Part shown: piece after piece, positions 7,177 through 17,258 of the stretch | How the letters are laid out: each line of letters opens with the position of its first letter | Numbering within the stretch: position 1 is the first letter of the stretch | NCBI RefSeq assembly: GCF_003074055.1 | Contig: NZ_CP029043.1 | Span: 1,666,501-1,730,500, forward strand | Source: Streptomyces nigra | GTDB taxonomy: Bacteria; Actinomycetota; Actinomycetes; Streptomycetales; Streptomycetaceae | Direction: 5' to 3' | Length of the DNA stretch: 64,000 nt | The notes under the pieces: model-generated | Databases searched by the model: none | What the model saw: the letters and a program-made list of their open reading frames with translations, nothing else | What the model was told of the DNA's origin: nothing | Position numbers and translations under genes: made by a program

Positions 7177-7640
7177 GCCGTCTTCCTTTCGGCGTCGGCT
7201 CCGCCCAGCGCCTGGGCCGTCGCGTCCTTCCACGCCATCCAGCTGAGGAGGGCGCACTTGACCCGGGCCGGGTACTTGGAGACCCCGGCGAACGCGACCG
7301 CGTCCTCCAGGACCTCCTCCATGGCGTCGTCGGGTTCGATCTTCCCCTTGGACTGCATCAGCTCCAGGAAGGTCTCCTGGATCGTCCGCGCGTCGGAGAG
7401 GTCCTTGCCGACGAGGAGCTCGTTCAGTACGGACGCGCTCGCCTGGCTGATCGAGCAGCCCTGGCCCTCGTACGAGACGTCCTGGATCGTCGTGCCGTCG
7501 TACTTCACACGCAGGGTGATCTCGTCGCCGCACGTCGGGTTCACATGGTGCACCTCGGCGTCGCCATCCCTCAGACCACGCCCGTGCGGGTTCTTGTAGT
7601 GGTCCAGGATGACTTCCTGGTACATCGAGTCCAGCTTCAT
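7173..7640 (-). CDS. sufU: SufU zinc-dependent sulfurtransferase
   Basis: 155 residues. SufU accepts persulfide sulfur from the cysteine desulfurase SufS by ligand swapping at a zinc site. The zinc and catalytic residues are visible: NPTCGDEI (Cys and Asp), EGQGCSISQASAS (Cys) and VKCALLSWMAW (Cys). The 18-21 residue insertion that separates SufU from IscU is present around GKDLSDARTIQ. It lies 21 bases after sufS and overlaps sufT by four bases. Confidence 0.94.
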   Translation of the reverse strand: MKLDSMYQEVILDHYKNPHGRGLRDGDAEVHHVNPTCGDEITLRVKYDGTTIQDVSYEGQGCSISQASASVLNELLVGKDLSDARTIQETFLELMQSKGKIEPDDAMEEVLEDAVAFAGVSKYPARVKCALLSWMAWKDATAQALGGADAERKTA

Positions 7641-7661
7641 GCGATCGCTCGTCCCGTCCCG

Positions 7662-8914
7662 TCAGCCGAAGAAGTTCCGTACGTGCTCCAGGCCGTCCAC
7701 CAGAGCGTCGATCTCGGCCGGCGTGGAGTACAGATAGAACGACGCTCGCGTGGTCGCAGGAATTCCGTAGCGCAGGCAGACGGGGCGGGCGCAGTGGTGT
7801 CCGACCCGGACCGCGATGCCCTGCTCGTCGAGGACCTGGCCCACGTCGTGCGGGTGGATGTCGCCCAGCGTGAAGGAGATCGCGGCGCCGCGGTCCTCGG
7901 CCGTGGTGGGGCCGATGATCCGCAGGTCGGGGACCTCCAGCAGGCGCTTCACCGCGTACTCGGTGAGGGCCTGCTCATGGGCGAGGATCTTGTCCATGCC
8001 GATCGAGTCGAGGTAGTCGATCGCCGCGCCCAGACCGATGGCCTGCGAGATCGGCGGGGTGCCGGCCTCGAACTTGTGCGGGGCGGGGGCGTACGTCGAC
8101 GAGTGCATCGACACGGTCTCGATCATCTCGCCGCCGCCGAGGAACGGGGGCAGGTCCTCCAGCAGCTCCTGGCGGCCCCACAGGACGCCGATGCCGGTCG
8201 GGCCGCACATCTTGTGGCCGGTGAAGGCCACGAAGTCGGCCTGGAGGGACTGCACGTCCAGCGGCATGTGCGGCGCGGCCTGCGAGGCGTCGATGCAGAC
8301 CAGGGCACCGACCTCCTGCGCGCGGCGCACGATGGCCTCGACCGGGTTGTGGGTGCCGAGGATGTTCGACACCAGCACGAAGGAGACGATCTTCGTCTTC
8401 TCCGTGATCACCTGGTCGATGTTCGACAGGTCGAGACGGCCGTCGTCGGTGAGGCCGAACCACTTCAGCTTCGCGCCCGTGCGCTGCGCGAGCAGCTGCC
8501 ACGGCACGATGTTGGAGTGGTGCTCCATCTCCGTGATGACGATCTCGGTGTCGGCGTCCACGCGGTAGGGCTCGTCGGCCCAGCCCAGCATGTTCGCCAC
8601 GAGGTTGAGCGATTCGGAGGCGTTCTTGGTGAAGATCACCTCGTCGCGCGAGGGCGCGTTGATGAACTCCGCGACCTTGTCCCGCGCGCCCTCGTACAGT
8701 GCCGTGGCCTCCTCGGCGAGGACGTGCACTCCACGGTGGACGTTGGCGTTGTGCTGCTCGTAGTACTCGGAGAGCACGTCGAGGACCTGGCGCGGCGTCT
8801 GCGAGGTCGCCGCGTTGTCCAGGTACACGAGCTTCCTGCCGTCGTGCAGGACGCGGTCCAGGATCGGGAAGTCCTTGCGCAGCGCCTCGGTGTCGAGGAG
8901 GCCCGGCAGCTGTG

Positions 8915-8918
<4 letters not shown>
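7662..8918 (-). CDS. sufS: SufS-type cysteine desulfurase
   Basis: 418 residues, usual class II desulfurase length. This PLP enzyme takes sulfur from cysteine, giving alanine and an enzyme persulfide that SufU removes. Visible landmarks: YLDNAATSQTP near the N-terminus, EMEHHSNIVPW, CIDASQAAPHMPLDV, the PLP-lysine motif FTGHKMCGPTGIGVLWG and the catalytic-cysteine loop RVGHHCARPVC. The start overlaps the sufC stop by four bases (ATGA). Confidence 0.96.
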
Positions 8919-9679
<761 letters not shown>

Positions 9680-9686
9680 GGGTGCC

Positions 9687-10016
9687 TCAGGACTCCTGGG
9701 TGAGGGAGACGAGCACGTCGTCCCCTTCGATCTTTACGGGGTATACGGGGACAGGGCGCGTCGCGGGAAGGCCGGACGGCTTGCCGGTGCGGAGGTCGAA
9801 CGCGGAGCCGTGCAGCCAGCACTCGATCTGGCAGTCCTCCACCTCGCCCTCGGAGAGCGAGACGTTCGCGTGGGAGCAGATGTCGTGGATGGCGAACACC
9901 TCTCCCTCGGTACGGACGACCGAGACCGGCGTGCCGTCGAGTTCCACCCGCTTGGGGGTGTCCTCCTCCAGCTCGCTCAGCGCGCAGACGCGTACGAACG
10001 CCGGTGTGTCAGTCAT
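9687..10016 (-). CDS. Rieske-type [2Fe-2S] ferredoxin in the suf operon
   Basis: 109 residues with one Rieske domain. The two ligand pairs are CSH (in DICSHANVSL) and CWLH (in IECWLHGSAFDL), separated by 16 residues, followed by GLPATRPVPVYPVKIEGDDV. It resembles the ferredoxin subunit of ring-hydroxylating dioxygenases or the small subunit of nitrite reductase, but no partner oxygenase is near. In actinobacteria this gene commonly lies between sufD and sufC; electron delivery to cluster assembly is a guess. Overlaps sufD by four bases. Confidence 0.9.
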   Translation of the reverse strand: MTDTPAFVRVCALSELEEDTPKRVELDGTPVSVVRTEGEVFAIHDICSHANVSLSEGEVEDCQIECWLHGSAFDLRTGKPSGLPATRPVPVYPVKIEGDDVLVSLTQES

Positions 10017-11197
10017 CCGACCGACGCCTCCAGCTCCGTCTCGATCTTGGCGAGCAGGCGCTCCTCGATGTCGTCGACGCCGATCTGCTGGACGAGCTCG
10101 GCGAAGAAGCCGCGGACGACGAGGCGGCGGGCCTCGTGCTCCGGGATACCGCGGGCCATCAGGTAGAACAGCTGCTCGTCGTCGAAGCGGCCGGTCGCGG
10201 AGGCGTGGCCGGCGCCGACGATCTCACCGGTCTCGATCTCCAGGTTCGGCACGGAGTCGACACGGGCGCCGTCGGTCAGAACCAGGTTGCGGTTCATCTC
10301 GTAGGTGTCGGTGCCCTCGGCCTTGGCCTCGATGAGGACGTCGCCGATCCAGACGGCGTGCGCGTCCTCGCCCTGCAGCGCGCCCTTGTAGACGACGTTG
10401 GACTTGCAGTGCGGGGTGTTGTGGGTGACCAGGAGGCGGTGCTCCTGGTGCTGCCCGGCGTCGGTGAAGTACAGGCCGAACAGCTCGGCCTCGCCGCCGG
10501 GGCCGGCGTACTCGACGCGCGGGTTCAGCCGGACGACGTCGCCGCCGAAGGTGACGACGACCGACTTGAAGGAGGCGTCGCGGCCCACGAGGGCGTTGTG
10601 CTGGGCGACGTGCACGGCCTTGTCGTCCCAGTCCTGGACGGAGACGACGGTCAGCTTGGCGCCGTCACCGAGGACGAAGTCGACGTTGGCGGCGAGCACG
10701 GCGTCACCGGTGTGGTCGATGACGACGACGGCCTCGGCGAACGCGCCCAGTTCGATGAGCTGGTGGCCGTAGCGGACCCCGCCCTCGCCGTGCACGGCGA
10801 TGCGGATGGGCTCGGTGAGCACCGTCTCCTTGGGGACGGTGACCACGCCGGCCTGCTCGAAGGCGGAGTACGCCTGGGCGGCGACGCGGTCCACGGGGGT
10901 GCCGGCCTTCCCGAGGCGGGCGTCGTCACGGCCGACGGTCTCGACGACGACGCCGTCGGGCGCCGTCACGGTGACCTTGACGCCTTCGCCGGTCGCGACG
11001 GCGGTGCCGTCGTGCAGGCCGCGCAGGCGCTCCAGCGGGGTGAACCGCCACTCCTCCTCGCGGCCGTGCGGGACGGGGAAGTCCGCCACGTCGAAGGACG
11101 GGGGCGCGCTCATGCGCGAGACGACGGTCGACTCCGCGGCCACCGCGATCGAGCCGGCGGTGGTGCTGCCCACCGGGATGTTCTGGGCCTCAGCCAT
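10013..11197 (-). CDS. sufD: SufD scaffold protein
   Basis: 394 residues of the SufB/SufD family. SufD pairs with SufB on the SufC ATPase in the SufBC2D scaffold and is needed for iron entry. The right-handed beta-helix core includes VNFDFVLGDGAKLTVVSVQDWDDKAVHVAQHNALVGRDA-like strands (about 190-235), and the C-terminal domain has HASATGRFDDEQLFYLMARGIPEHEARRLVVRGFF, shared with SufB. It lies 86 bases after sufB. Confidence 0.93.
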   Translation of the reverse strand: MAEAQNIPVGSTTAGSIAVAAESTVVSRMSAPPSFDVADFPVPHGREEEWRFTPLERLRGLHDGTAVATGEGVKVTVTAPDGVVVETVGRDDARLGKAGTPVDRVAAQAYSAFEQAGVVTVPKETVLTEPIRIAVHGEGGVRYGHQLIELGAFAEAVVVIDHTGDAVLAANVDFVLGDGAKLTVVSVQDWDDKAVHVAQHNALVGRDASFKSVVVTFGGDVVRLNPRVEYAGPGGEAELFGLYFTDAGQHQEHRLLVTHNTPHCKSNVVYKGALQGEDAHAVWIGDVLIEAKAEGTDTYEMNRNLVLTDGARVDSVPNLEIETGEIVGAGHASATGRFDDEQLFYLMARGIPEHEARRLVVRGFFAELVQQIGVDDIEERLLAKIETELEASVG

Positions 11198-11283
11198 GGC
11201 TGTCGGTCTGCTCTCTTCCTACGTTTACGATCTTCGGCCCGCCGCGGGGGCGGGCCGCCTGCTGCCGGAGCGGAGGGCGGGTG

Positions 11284-12705
11284 CTAGCCGACCGCGCCTT
11301 CCATCTGCAGCTCGATCAGCCGGTTGAGCTCCAGGGCGTACTCCATCGGCAGCTCCTTGGCGATCGGCTCGACGAAGCCGCGCACGATCATCGCCATCGC
11401 CTCGTCCTCGCTCAGACCGCGGCTCATCAGGTAGAAGAGCTGGTCCTCGGAGACCTTGGAGACGGTCGCCTCGTGGCCCATGGAGACGTCGTCCTCGCGG
11501 ACGTCGACGTACGGGTAGGTGTCCGACCGCGAGATCGTGTCGACGAGCAGAGCGTCACAGAGCACGTTGGACTTCGCACCCGGGGCGCCCTCGCCGATCT
11601 CGATCAGACCGCGGTAGGAGGTGCGGCCGCCGCCGCGCGCCACCGACTTGGAGACGATGTTGGAGGACGTGTTCGGGGCCATGTGGACCATCTTGGCGCC
11701 GGCGTCCTGGTGCTGGCCCGCGCCCGCGAAGGCGATGGACAGGGTCTCGCCCTTGGCGTGCTCGCCCATCAGGTAGACGGCCGGGTACTTCATCGTCACC
11801 TTGGAGCCGATGTTGCCGTCGATCCACTCCATGGTGGCGCCCTCGTAGGCGACGGCGCGCTTGGTGACCAGGTTGTAGACGTTGTTCGACCAGTTCTGGA
11901 TGGTCGTGTAGCGGCAGCGCGCGTTCTTCTTGACGATGATCTCGACGACCGCGGAGTGCAGCGAGTCCGACTTGTAGATCGGGGCGGTGCAGCCCTCGAC
12001 GTAGTGCACGTAGGCACCCTCGTCGACGATGATCAGGGTCCGCTCGAACTGGCCCATGTTCTCGGTGTTGATCCGGAAGTAGGCCTGGAGCGGGATCTCG
12101 ACGTGCACGCCCTTCGGCACGTAGATGAAGGAGCCGCCCGACCACACGGCGGTGTTCAGCGCGGCGAACTTGTTGTCACCGGCCGGGATGACGGTGCCGA
12201 AGTACTCCTTGAAGAGCTCCGGGTGCTCCTTCAGGGCGGTGTCGGTGTCGAGGAAGATGACGCCCTGCTCCTCCAGGTCCTCGCGGATCTGGTGGTAGAC
12301 GACCTCCGACTCGTACTGGGCGGCGACACCGGCGACGAGGCGCTGCTTCTCGGCCTCCGGGATGCCCAGCTTGTCGTAGGTGTTCTTGATGTCCTCGGGG
12401 AGCTCCTCCCAGGACGCCGCCTGCTTCTCCGTGGAGCGCACGAAGTACTTGATGTTGTCGAAGTCGATGCCCGACAGGTCCGAGCCCCAGTTCGGCATGG
12501 GCTTCTTCTCGAAGAGCTTCAGACCCTTGAGGCGCAGCTTCGTCATCCACTCCGGCTCCGACTTCTTGCCGGAGATGTCGCGGACGACGTCCTCGTTCAG
12601 GCCGCGCTTCGCTGCGGCACCGGCCTCGTCGGAGTCGGCCCAGCCGTATTCGTACGTGCCCAGGCCCTCGAGCTCAGGGTGGGCAGTCTCCGTGGGGAGA
12701 GTCAT
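11284..12705 (-). CDS. sufB: SufB scaffold protein
   Basis: 473 residues, normal length for SufB, the main Fe-S cluster scaffold. Typical segments are [70 protein letters not shown] and EMEG-type ends [16 protein letters not shown]. The conserved Cys in YVEGCTAP is present. ATG 12705 is chosen because GGGAGGAA precedes it at good spacing; it overlaps the sufR stop (ATGA). Confidence 0.95.
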   Translation of the reverse strand: MTLPTETAHPELEGLGTYEYGWADSDEAGAAAKRGLNEDVVRDISGKKSEPEWMTKLRLKGLKLFEKKPMPNWGSDLSGIDFDNIKYFVRSTEKQAASWEELPEDIKNTYDKLGIPEAEKQRLVAGVAAQYESEVVYHQIREDLEEQGVIFLDTDTALKEHPELFKEYFGTVIPAGDNKFAALNTAVWSGGSFIYVPKGVHVEIPLQAYFRINTENMGQFERTLIIVDEGAYVHYVEGCTAPIYKSDSLHSAVVEIIVKKNARCRYTTIQNWSNNVYNLVTKRAVAYEGATMEWIDGNIGSKVTMKYPAVYLMGEHAKGETLSIAFAGAGQHQDAGAKMVHMAPNTSSNIVSKSVARGGGRTSYRGLIEIGEGAPGAKSNVLCDALLVDTISRSDTYPYVDVREDDVSMGHEATVSKVSEDQLFYLMSRGLSEDEAMAMIVRGFVEPIAKELPMEYALELNRLIELQMEGAVG

Positions 12706-13454
12706 GCGGGGTTCCTCCCGGCCGTGCTTGCAGATGCGTGGTGAGTGGTGTGGGAAATCCTGGGGATGAACGTCGTGCAGACGCCGTCGCCGTGCGCGAT
12801 GGTCGCCAGTCGCTGGACGTGCGTCCCGAGCAGCTCGGCGAAGATCTCCGTCTCCGCCTCGCACAGCTGCGGGAACTGCTCCGCGACATGGGCGACCGGG
12901 CAGTGGTGCTGGCAGAGCTGCTCGCCCTGCTGCGGGTGAGGCGCACTGCGCGCCGCCGCAGCGTACCCGTCGGCGCTGAGGGCCTTGGCGAGGGCCTCGG
13001 TGCGCTCGTCGGGTGCGGCCGCCTCGACGGCCTCACGGTAGGCGCGCGCCTGGGCCTCGATGCGGGCGCGGGCGAAGGCGGCGACCGCCTCGCTTCCGCC
13101 CTCGCGCTCGGCGATCCACTTCAGGGCGTCCACCGCGAGCTTGTCGTAGGACTGGTCGAAGGCGTCGCGGCCGCAGTCGGTGAGCGCGAAGACCTTGGCG
13201 GGGCGTCCGCGCGTGCGCGTGCCGTAGACCCGCTGTTCCCGGGCCGCCACGACGTCGTCGGCGACCAGCGCGTCGAGATGCCTGCGCACGGCGGCCTGGG
13301 TGAGACCCAGCCGGCCGGCCAGCTCGGCGACGGTCGACGGCCCGTGGTCCAGGATGGATCGCGCGACCCGGTTGCGCGTCGAGCGCTCACCGGTCGCGAG
13401 TTCCTCCTGAGGGGACCCCGTGGGGGTCTCCCGAGCCTCGCCGACGTTTTTCAC
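12702..13454 (-). CDS. sufR: SufR-like Fe-S-sensing transcriptional repressor
   Basis: About 250 residues from GTG 13454; a TTG at 13490 is a possible earlier start but would add a rare TTA leucine codon. The winged HTH ([26 protein letters not shown], then [18 protein letters not shown]) is followed by a helical dimer region. The C-terminal cluster-binding part has Cys/His in [25 protein letters not shown]. SufR holds a cluster and represses suf genes when clusters are sufficient. First gene of the operon, overlapping sufB. A CAAC-N6-GTTG palindrome covers the GTG start. Confidence 0.92.
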   Translation of the reverse strand: MKNVGEARETPTGSPQEELATGERSTRNRVARSILDHGPSTVAELAGRLGLTQAAVRRHLDALVADDVVAAREQRVYGTRTRGRPAKVFALTDCGRDAFDQSYDKLAVDALKWIAEREGGSEAVAAFARARIEAQARAYREAVEAAAPDERTEALAKALSADGYAAAARSAPHPQQGEQLCQHHCPVAHVAEQFPQLCEAETEIFAELLGTHVQRLATIAHGDGVCTTFIPRISHTTHHASASTAGRNPA

Positions 13455-13467
13455 AACGCCATTGTTG
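13454..13467. promoter_or_regulatory. CAAC-N6-GTTG palindrome, candidate SufR operator
   Basis: CAAC-GCCATT-GTTG on the plus strand overlaps the GTG start of sufR. The pattern CAAC-N6-GTTG is the motif described for SufR proteins. Position at the head of the operon fits autorepression. Confidence 0.65.
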
Positions 13468-13526
13468 CGTAATTCCTCGAACCCAGGCAAGCGGCCCCCG
13501 TCCGCGATGACGGTGCCCTACGTCAC

Positions 13527-13540
13527 TTAGGTAAACCTAA
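13527..13540. promoter_or_regulatory. TTAGGT-AA-ACCTAA palindrome upstream of sufR
   Basis: Perfect 6-bp arms with outer TCAC/GTGA arms (13523-13545, one extra T on the right). It resembles half-sites of actinobacterial iron boxes, but the spacing is 2 bp instead of 7. TAGGTT on the minus strand could also be the sufR -10. Confidence 0.45.
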
Positions 13541-13560
13541 TGTGACCTGCGGAAACGATC

Positions 13561-13574
13561 TTTGATCGATCAAA
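13561..13574. promoter_or_regulatory. TTTGATCGATCAAA perfect palindrome upstream of the AAC(3) gene
   Basis: Fourteen-base perfect palindrome, 41 bases before the acetyltransferase ATG and at the far edge of the sufR promoter region. Function unknown; it could be an operator for either divergent gene. Confidence 0.35.
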
Positions 13575-13615
13575 CCGGTGGCATCCGGCGACCTGGTCGG
13601 GGACACTCCGGGACC

Positions 13616-14413
13616 ATGGCGACACCCCCTCCGACCGGCCCTCTTGTCACCCGCGGCACCCTCGCGGCCCAGCTGCGCGAGCTCGGCGTCCGGGAGGGTG
13701 ACACCCTCCTCCTGCACTCCTCGCTGCGCGCCCTCGGATGGGTCTGCGGAGGCCCCGTGACGGTTGTTCAAGGCCTGCTGGACGCCCTCGGCCCGGACGG
13801 CACCGTGGTGGTCCCGACCCAGACCGGCGACCTCTCCGACCCGGCCGTCTGGCAGAACCCGCCGGTGCCCGAGGAGTGGTGGGAGACCGTCCGGGCGACC
13901 ATGCCCGTCTACGACCCCCGGATCACGCCCTCACGCGGCGTGGGCGTCGTCCCGGAGACCGTGCGGACCTGGCCCGGCGCCACCCGCAGCGCCCACCCGC
14001 AGACCTCGTTCGCCGCCCTCGGCTCCCGCGCGCGGGAGATCACCGACGGACACGCGACCGACTGCCGGCTCGGCGAGCGCAGCCCGCTGGCCCGGCTGGA
14101 GGCGCTGCACGCGCGCGTGCTGCTGCTCGGCGCCGGTTACGACACCTGCACCGCCTTCCACCTGGCCGAGTACCGGATCCCCTCCCCGCTGGTGCGGGTG
14201 GGACGGCCGGGGCCCGAGGGGTGGGAGGTGGTCACCGAGGTGTCGATCACCTCGGAGCGCTTCGACGAGCTGGGGCACGACTTCGAACGGGACCGCCCGG
14301 TCCTGCGCGGAAGGGTCGGCGGGGCCGACGCGCGCCTGTTCCCGCTGGCCGACGCCGTGGCCTACGCGGTGCCGTGGCTGGAGACGCACCGCCCCCGCGC
14401 CGTGGAGCTGTGA
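13616..14413 (+). CDS. Aminoglycoside N(3)-acetyltransferase-family protein (AAC(3)-like)
   Basis: 265 residues of the antibiotic_NAT superfamily. The N-terminal motif [19 protein letters not shown], the [25 protein letters not shown] segment, [16 protein letters not shown], and [10 protein letters not shown] are the family's CoA and substrate regions. The enzyme uses acetyl-CoA to modify an amine; members include true resistance enzymes and housekeeping relatives such as FrbF/YokD. Chromosomal position next to suf is no proof of resistance. ATG 13616 follows a GGGAC; an in-frame ATG exists upstream at 13562 without support. Divergent from sufR. Confidence 0.85.
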   Translation: MATPPPTGPLVTRGTLAAQLRELGVREGDTLLLHSSLRALGWVCGGPVTVVQGLLDALGPDGTVVVPTQTGDLSDPAVWQNPPVPEEWWETVRATMPVYDPRITPSRGVGVVPETVRTWPGATRSAHPQTSFAALGSRAREITDGHATDCRLGERSPLARLEALHARVLLLGAGYDTCTAFHLAEYRIPSPLVRVGRPGPEGWEVVTEVSITSERFDELGHDFERDRPVLRGRVGGADARLFPLADAVAYAVPWLETHRPRAVEL

Positions 14414-14467
14414 GGCCGCCGGACGGGGAGATGCGCACCCGGCCGTTCGGGGGACCCGCGCTCTCCC

Positions 14468-14473
14468 TAGACT
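14468..14473 (+). promoter_or_regulatory. -10-like TAGACT just before the ABC ATPase gene
   Basis: TAGACT ends eight bases before the ATG at 14482, and no Shine-Dalgarno is present, so the mRNA may be leaderless. No clear -35. Confidence 0.3.
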
Positions 14474-14481
14474 CTTGAGCC

Positions 14482-15405
14482 ATGCGAAACGAGCCCGTGG
14501 TCCAGGTCCACGCCCTGGTGAAGCGGTACGGCGGGAAAACCGCGGTGGACGGTCTCGACCTGGTGGCCCGGGCGGGCGTCACAGCCGTGCTCGGCCCGAA
14601 CGGCGCGGGCAAGACGACGACGGTCGAGACCTGCGAGGGCTACCGCAGACCGGACTCCGGCACGGTGCGCGTCCTCGGCCTCGACCCGGTGCGGGAGTCC
14701 GCCGCGCTGAGGCCCCGGATCGGCGTGATGCTCCAGTCCGGCGGCGTCTACTCGGGCGCCCGCGCGGACGAGATGCTGCGCCATGTCGCCAAGCTGCACG
14801 CCCACCCGCTGGACGTGGACGCGCTGATCGAGCGGCTGGGGCTCGGGAGCTGCGGCCGGACCTCCTACCGCCGGCTGTCCGGCGGCCAGCAGCAGCGCCT
14901 CGCGCTCGCCATGGCCGTCGTCGGGCGACCCGAGCTGGTCTTCCTCGACGAGCCCACCGCCGGACTCGACCCGCAGGCCCGCCGCGCCACCTGGGACCTG
15001 GTCCGGGACCTGCGCGCCGACGGCGTCTCGGTGATCCTCACCACGCACTACATGGACGAGGCCGAACAGCTCTCGGACGACGTCGCCATCATCGACGCGG
15101 GCCGGGTCATCGCCCAGGGCTCCCCCGAGGAGCTGTGCCGCGGCGGCGCCGAGAACACCCTGCGCTTCACCGGCCGCCCCGGCCTCGACGTGGGCTCCCT
15201 GCTCAAGGCGCTGCCCGCCGACTGCACGGCCGCCGAGCTGACGCCCGGCTCCTACCGGGTCGGCGGCAAGGTCGACCCACAACTGCTCGCCACGGTGACG
15301 TCCTGGTGCGCGCAGCACGGCGTGATGCCGGACCGGATCTCGGTGGAGCGGCACACCCTGGAGGACGTCTTCCTGGAGCTGACCGGCAAGGAGCTGCGCT
15401 CATGA
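14482..15405 (+). CDS. ABC-2 exporter ATP-binding protein (DrrA-like)
   Basis: 307 residues. Walker A GPNGAGKTTTVE (about residue 38), Q-loop GVMLQSGGVY, signature YRRLSGGQQQRLALAMA, Walker B LVFLDEPTAGLDPQ and switch His in ILTTHYMDEAEQL are all intact. The C-terminal 80 residues form the DrrA/CcmA-type regulatory extension. It overlaps the permease gene by four bases. Such pairs export drugs or lipids; the substrate here is unknown. Directly upstream of ctaA, an arrangement often seen in Streptomyces, so a link to heme A or oxidase assembly is possible. Confidence 0.92.
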   Translation: MRNEPVVQVHALVKRYGGKTAVDGLDLVARAGVTAVLGPNGAGKTTTVETCEGYRRPDSGTVRVLGLDPVRESAALRPRIGVMLQSGGVYSGARADEMLRHVAKLHAHPLDVDALIERLGLGSCGRTSYRRLSGGQQQRLALAMAVVGRPELVFLDEPTAGLDPQARRATWDLVRDLRADGVSVILTTHYMDEAEQLSDDVAIIDAGRVIAQGSPEELCRGGAENTLRFTGRPGLDVGSLLKALPADCTAAELTPGSYRVGGKVDPQLLATVTSWCAQHGVMPDRISVERHTLEDVFLELTGKELRS

Positions 15406-16178
15406 CCACCACGAGCACCGGGACGTACGCCCCGAAGCCGGGCGCGGCCCCGCTCCCCCGCATGATCGCGGCCCAGGCGGCGCTGGAGACGAAGATGCTC
15501 CTGCGCAACGGCGAGCAACTGCTGCTCACCGTGGTGATCCCCACCCTGCTGCTGGTCCTCTTCAGCTCCGTCGACATCGTGGACACGGGTGAGGGGAAGG
15601 CCGTCGACTTCCTCGCCCCCGGCATCCTGGCGCTCGCCGTCATGTCGACGGCGTTCACCGGGCAGGCCATCGCCACGGGCTTCGAGCGCCGGTACGGCGT
15701 CCTGAAGCGGCTGGCGTCCTCACCGCTGCCGCGCTGGGGCCTGATGACCGCCAAAACGCTGTCGGTGCTGGTCACCGAGGTGCTGCAGATCGTCCTGCTG
15801 ACGCTGATCGCCTTCGCGCTCGGCTGGTCGCCGCACGGCAACCCGGCGGCCGTGCTCCTGCTGCTGGTCCTCGGGACGGCCGCGTTCTCCGGGCTCGGAC
15901 TGCTGATGGCGGGGACGCTCAAGGCGGAGGCCACGCTGGCCGCGGCCAACCTGGTCTTCCTGCTGCTGCTGGTCGGCGGCGGGGTGATCGTGCCGCTGGA
16001 CAAGTTCCCCGACGCGGCCCAGGACGTCCTCGCCCTGCTGCCCGTCTCCGCGCTCTCCGACGGGCTGCGGGACGTGCTCCAGCACGGCTCCGCGATGCCC
16101 TGGGGCGACGCGGGGATCCTGGCCGTATGGGCGGTCGTGGGCCTGGCGGCGGCCGGCCGGTTCTTCCGCTGGGAGTAG
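15402..16178 (+). CDS. ABC-2 family transporter permease
   Basis: 258 residues with six predicted helices: LLLTVVIPTLLLVLFSS, FLAPGILALAVMSTAFTGQA, VTEVLQIVLLTLIAFALG, AVLLLLVLGTAAFSGLGLLMAG, LVFLLLLVGGGVIVPL and GILAVWAVVGLAAAG. The cytoplasmic loop GFERRYGVLKRLASSPLPRW is the usual ABC-2 signature. Start ATG overlaps the ATPase stop (ATGA). Confidence 0.92.
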   Translation: MTTTSTGTYAPKPGAAPLPRMIAAQAALETKMLLRNGEQLLLTVVIPTLLLVLFSSVDIVDTGEGKAVDFLAPGILALAVMSTAFTGQAIATGFERRYGVLKRLASSPLPRWGLMTAKTLSVLVTEVLQIVLLTLIAFALGWSPHGNPAAVLLLLVLGTAAFSGLGLLMAGTLKAEATLAAANLVFLLLLVGGGVIVPLDKFPDAAQDVLALLPVSALSDGLRDVLQHGSAMPWGDAGILAVWAVVGLAAAGRFFRWE

Positions 16179-16207
16179 CGCGCGGCCCGCGCCGGGCGCC
16201 CCCCTCG

Positions 16208-16237
16208 TGAAAGCGTGCACAAGCGGCGGCCTACGAT
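16208..16237 (+). promoter_or_regulatory. Candidate leaderless ctaA promoter
   Basis: TGAAAG (16208-16213), 18-base spacer and TACGAT (16232-16237). The GTG at 16245 begins seven bases after the -10 hexamer, so the transcript would start close to the GTG. Confidence 0.4.
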
Positions 16238-16244
16238 GGTGCGC

Positions 16245-17258
16245 GTGCAGAACCTGACCCGCGCCGACGCCCAGGCCGCCGTGCGCAACCCGCTCGCCTT
16301 CATCGCCGCCCGCTGGACCCCGGATCCGAGGACCGTCCGGCGCGCGGCGCTCGCCGCGCTCGTGATGTCGGTGATCATCGTGGTCACCGGCGGGGCCGTC
16401 CGGCTCACCGGCTCCGGGCTCGGCTGCCCGACCTGGCCGAAGTGCACGGCCGACTCGCTCACCAACACCCGCGAGATGGGCCTGCACGGCGCGATCGAGT
16501 TCGGCAACCGCATGCTGACGTACGTGCTGTGCGCGGCGGTCGGCTGGGCGATCATCGCCGCCCGCTCGACGAAGCCGTACCGGCGGGGCCTGACCCGGCT
16601 GGGCTGGGCCCAGTTCTGGATCGTGATGAGCAACGCCGTGCTCGGCGGCATCGTCGTGCTCGTCGGCCTGAACCCGTACACCGTCGCGGCCCACTTCGTG
16701 GCGTCGTCGGCGCTCATCGCGGTCGCCGCGGTGATGTGGCAGCGCACCCGTGAGGGGGACGCGACCCCGCGTCCGCTGGTCGGTAAGGCCATCCAGCAGC
16801 TCGTGTGGTTCCTGGTGGCCGCGTCGGTGCTGCTGATCGTGGCGGGCACCGTGGTGACCGGTGCGGGGCCGCACGCGGGCGACTCCAGCGAGGTCGCGCG
16901 GATGCCGGTCGACTGGGAGACCGTGACCAAGCTGCACGCCGTGCTGGCCTGGATCGTGGTGACGCTGACCTTCGCGCTCTGGTTCGTCCTCAAGGCCGTC
17001 GACGCCCCGAAGGGCCCGCTGGACCGCACCCGCGACCTGTTCCTGGTCCTCCTCGCGCAGGGCGTCATCGGCTACGTCCAGTACTTCACGGACCTGCCCG
17101 AGGTGCTGGTCGGCCTGCACATGCTGGGCTCGGCCCTGGTGTGGATCGCGGTGCTGCGGGTGCTGCTGGCGCTGCGCGAGCGGCCGGAGACGTCCGTCCC
17201 CGACCTGCCCGCTCAGCCGTACGACGCCACCAGCGCGTCGATCGCCGGCCCCAGGTAG
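16245..17258 (+). CDS. ctaA: Heme A synthase (COX15/CtaA family)
   Basis: About 337 residues, eight transmembrane helices. CtaA hydroxylates and oxidises the C8 methyl of heme O to give heme A for the aa3 cytochrome oxidase. Landmarks: VVTGGAVRLTGSGLGCPTWPKC in the first loop (with two Cys), HGAIEFGNRMLTY (heme His), AHFVASSALI, VTGAGPHAGD and KLHAVLAWIVV, and VGLHMLGSALVWI. GTG 16245 is preferred because an upstream TACGAT would make it leaderless; ATG 16236 and GTG 16215 are in frame. The last 46 bases overlap the 3' end of the opposite nucleotidyltransferase gene. Confidence 0.93.
   Translation: MQNLTRADAQAAVRNPLAFIAARWTPDPRTVRRAALAALVMSVIIVVTGGAVRLTGSGLGCPTWPKCTADSLTNTREMGLHGAIEFGNRMLTYVLCAAVGWAIIAARSTKPYRRGLTRLGWAQFWIVMSNAVLGGIVVLVGLNPYTVAAHFVASSALIAVAAVMWQRTREGDATPRPLVGKAIQQLVWFLVAASVLLIVAGTVVTGAGPHAGDSSEVARMPVDWETVTKLHAVLAWIVVTLTFALWFVLKAVDAPKGPLDRTRDLFLVLLAQGVIGYVQYFTDLPEVLVGLHMLGSALVWIAVLRVLLALRERPETSVPDLPAQPYDATSASIAGPR

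Noticed and set aside
13527..13540. Classical actinobacterial iron box (DmdR/IdeR)
   Set aside because: The half-sites match TTAGGT/ACCTAA but are 2 bp apart, not 7, so the 19-bp consensus is not met.
13616..14413. Acquired aminoglycoside resistance gene
   Set aside because: Codon use and GC match the neighbours and no mobile element flanks it; a native family member is more likely.
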